From NCBI GenBank assembly GCA_016787065.1, contig JAEUVD010000052.1, positions 62,001-126,000 on the forward strand: a stretch of 64,000 nucleotides of DNA. The letters run 5' to 3'. This DNA is from Chitinophagaceae bacterium. Its GTDB lineage: Bacteria > Bacteroidota > Bacteroidia > Chitinophagales > Chitinophagaceae. The position numbers and the translations under genes are program-made. Below are positions 63,428 through 64,000 of this stretch, in pieces. Positions within the stretch are counted from its first letter, which is position 1; each line of letters begins with the position of its first letter. Below the pieces are notes generated by a model that did no database searches, was not told where the DNA came from, and saw only the letters and a program-made list of their open reading frames with translations.

Positions 63428-64000
63428 GTACTTTATTTTTTGACGGCCAAGAAAAGCAAGTCACGGAACTGCTTAACAGCTATGAACATCATATTGTTTT
63501 AGTTGATGCCAAAACGAATGGTTTTTGTTTATTGAAATTAACACGTTTATTACCTATCCTCAAATCTGCTTCGATTCTTATTATTCCCGATGGAGAAGAG
63601 CATAAAACCCTTGATGTTTTATCTTTATTATGGGAGCAATTAACCACCTTACATGCATCAAAAAAAACACTGCTGATTAATTTAGGTGGTGGTGTATTAT
63701 GTGATCTTGGCGGTTTTGCGGCTTCAACCTTCAAACGAGGTATAGCTTGTTTGCATATACCTACAACACTTACGGCGATGGTAGACGCTGCAATAGGTGG
63801 TAAAACGGGCATTGACTGGATGGGTTATAAAAATTTGATTGGTAGTTTTTACGAACCCGTCGGTATTTACATTCAGCCTTCTTTTCTGGAAACACTTCCT
63901 GAAAAACACCTTCGAAGTGGTATGGTTGAAATGTGGAAACATGCATTAATTCATTCCGAAGAAGCCTGGCAATCGATTAAACAAAAAAAATTAGCTCAGT
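63424..64000 (+). CDS. aroB: 3-dehydroquinate synthase, 3' end beyond window
   Basis: AroB makes 3-dehydroquinate from DAHP, the second step of the shikimate pathway, with NAD and zinc. The first 192 residues are present, with PDGEEHKTLD, the NAD loop LGGGVLCDLGGFAASTFKRG, PTTLTAMVDAAIGGKTGID and KNLIGSFYEP. E in MVEMWKHALIH is the likely zinc ligand. It starts with an ATGA overlap with the ABM gene. Confidence 0.95.
   Translation, partial: MSTLFFDGQEKQVTELLNSYEHHIVLVDAKTNGFCLLKLTRLLPILKSASILIIPDGEEHKTLDVLSLLWEQLTTLHASKKTLLINLGGGVLCDLGGFAASTFKRGIACLHIPTTLTAMVDAAIGGKTGIDWMGYKNLIGSFYEPVGIYIQPSFLETLPEKHLRSGMVEMWKHALIHSEEAWQSIKQKKLAQ

Overview
The window is a gene-dense, AT-rich chromosomal segment of a member of the Bacteroidota. 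Four secreted proteases end in type IX secretion (T9SS) sorting domains, several starts are preceded by the Bacteroidota promoter box TAnnTTTG, Shine-Dalgarno sequences are mostly missing, and families typical of the phylum recur (DUF4199, DUF6265, DUF4476, DUF2723/GT117, DUF6089, DUF1599, fused CusA-CusC). The genus cannot be fixed from the sequence. Placement near Flavobacteriales or Chitinophagales is a guess.

Layout: 0-2.9 kb is an LPS block (LptF/G permease, PAP2 phosphatase, KdsB). 3-7.3 kb holds small membrane proteins and lipoproteins, a solitary tyrosine recombinase with a stem-loop just downstream, DUF423 and shikimate kinase. 7.3-12 kb has an RsmF-like rRNA methyltransferase, a very Lys-rich LysM/double-psi-barrel envelope protein and a heptosyltransferase-type GT9. 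11.9-16.4 kb is a minus-strand surface polysaccharide block in the order Wzx, Wzz, Wzy, orphan NarL-type regulator; the last three overlap. 16.6-22.7 kb is a heavy-metal efflux operon whose CusA-CusC fusion gene is broken by a 1-base frameshift. 23-36.7 kb carries an S8 protease, topA, an M1 peptidase, an M12B metalloprotease preceded by a stand-alone copy of its own propeptide, and an EGF-like lipoprotein. 36.9-44.8 kb is housekeeping: map, an ABC-2 exporter, surE, a CBS-type cysteine synthase, rnz, recO, folP and DUF1599. 44.8-57.4 kb has a second M1 peptidase, a DUF4476 protein, a biotin carrier protein, a DUF2723 glycosyltransferase, Lon, a coiled-coil/beta-barrel protein and prfB without the usual programmed frameshift. 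57.8-64 kb has fabH, a YdeI/DUF1905 protein, a WD40-like protein, a di-haem peroxidase with a beta-barrel partner, and a coupled SAM-hydrolase, monooxygenase-fold, aroB operon that runs off the end.

I see no tRNA, rRNA, CRISPR array, complete insertion sequence or prophage. The most novel-looking item is the stand-alone propeptide paralogue beside the M12B protease (33.1-36.0 kb). Next come the M1 peptidase gene whose start and predicted promoter lie inside a divergent neighbour (32.1-32.2 kb), the response regulator coupled to Wzy, and the solitary recombinase with an altered catalytic residue. No complete new defence or mobile system is visible.
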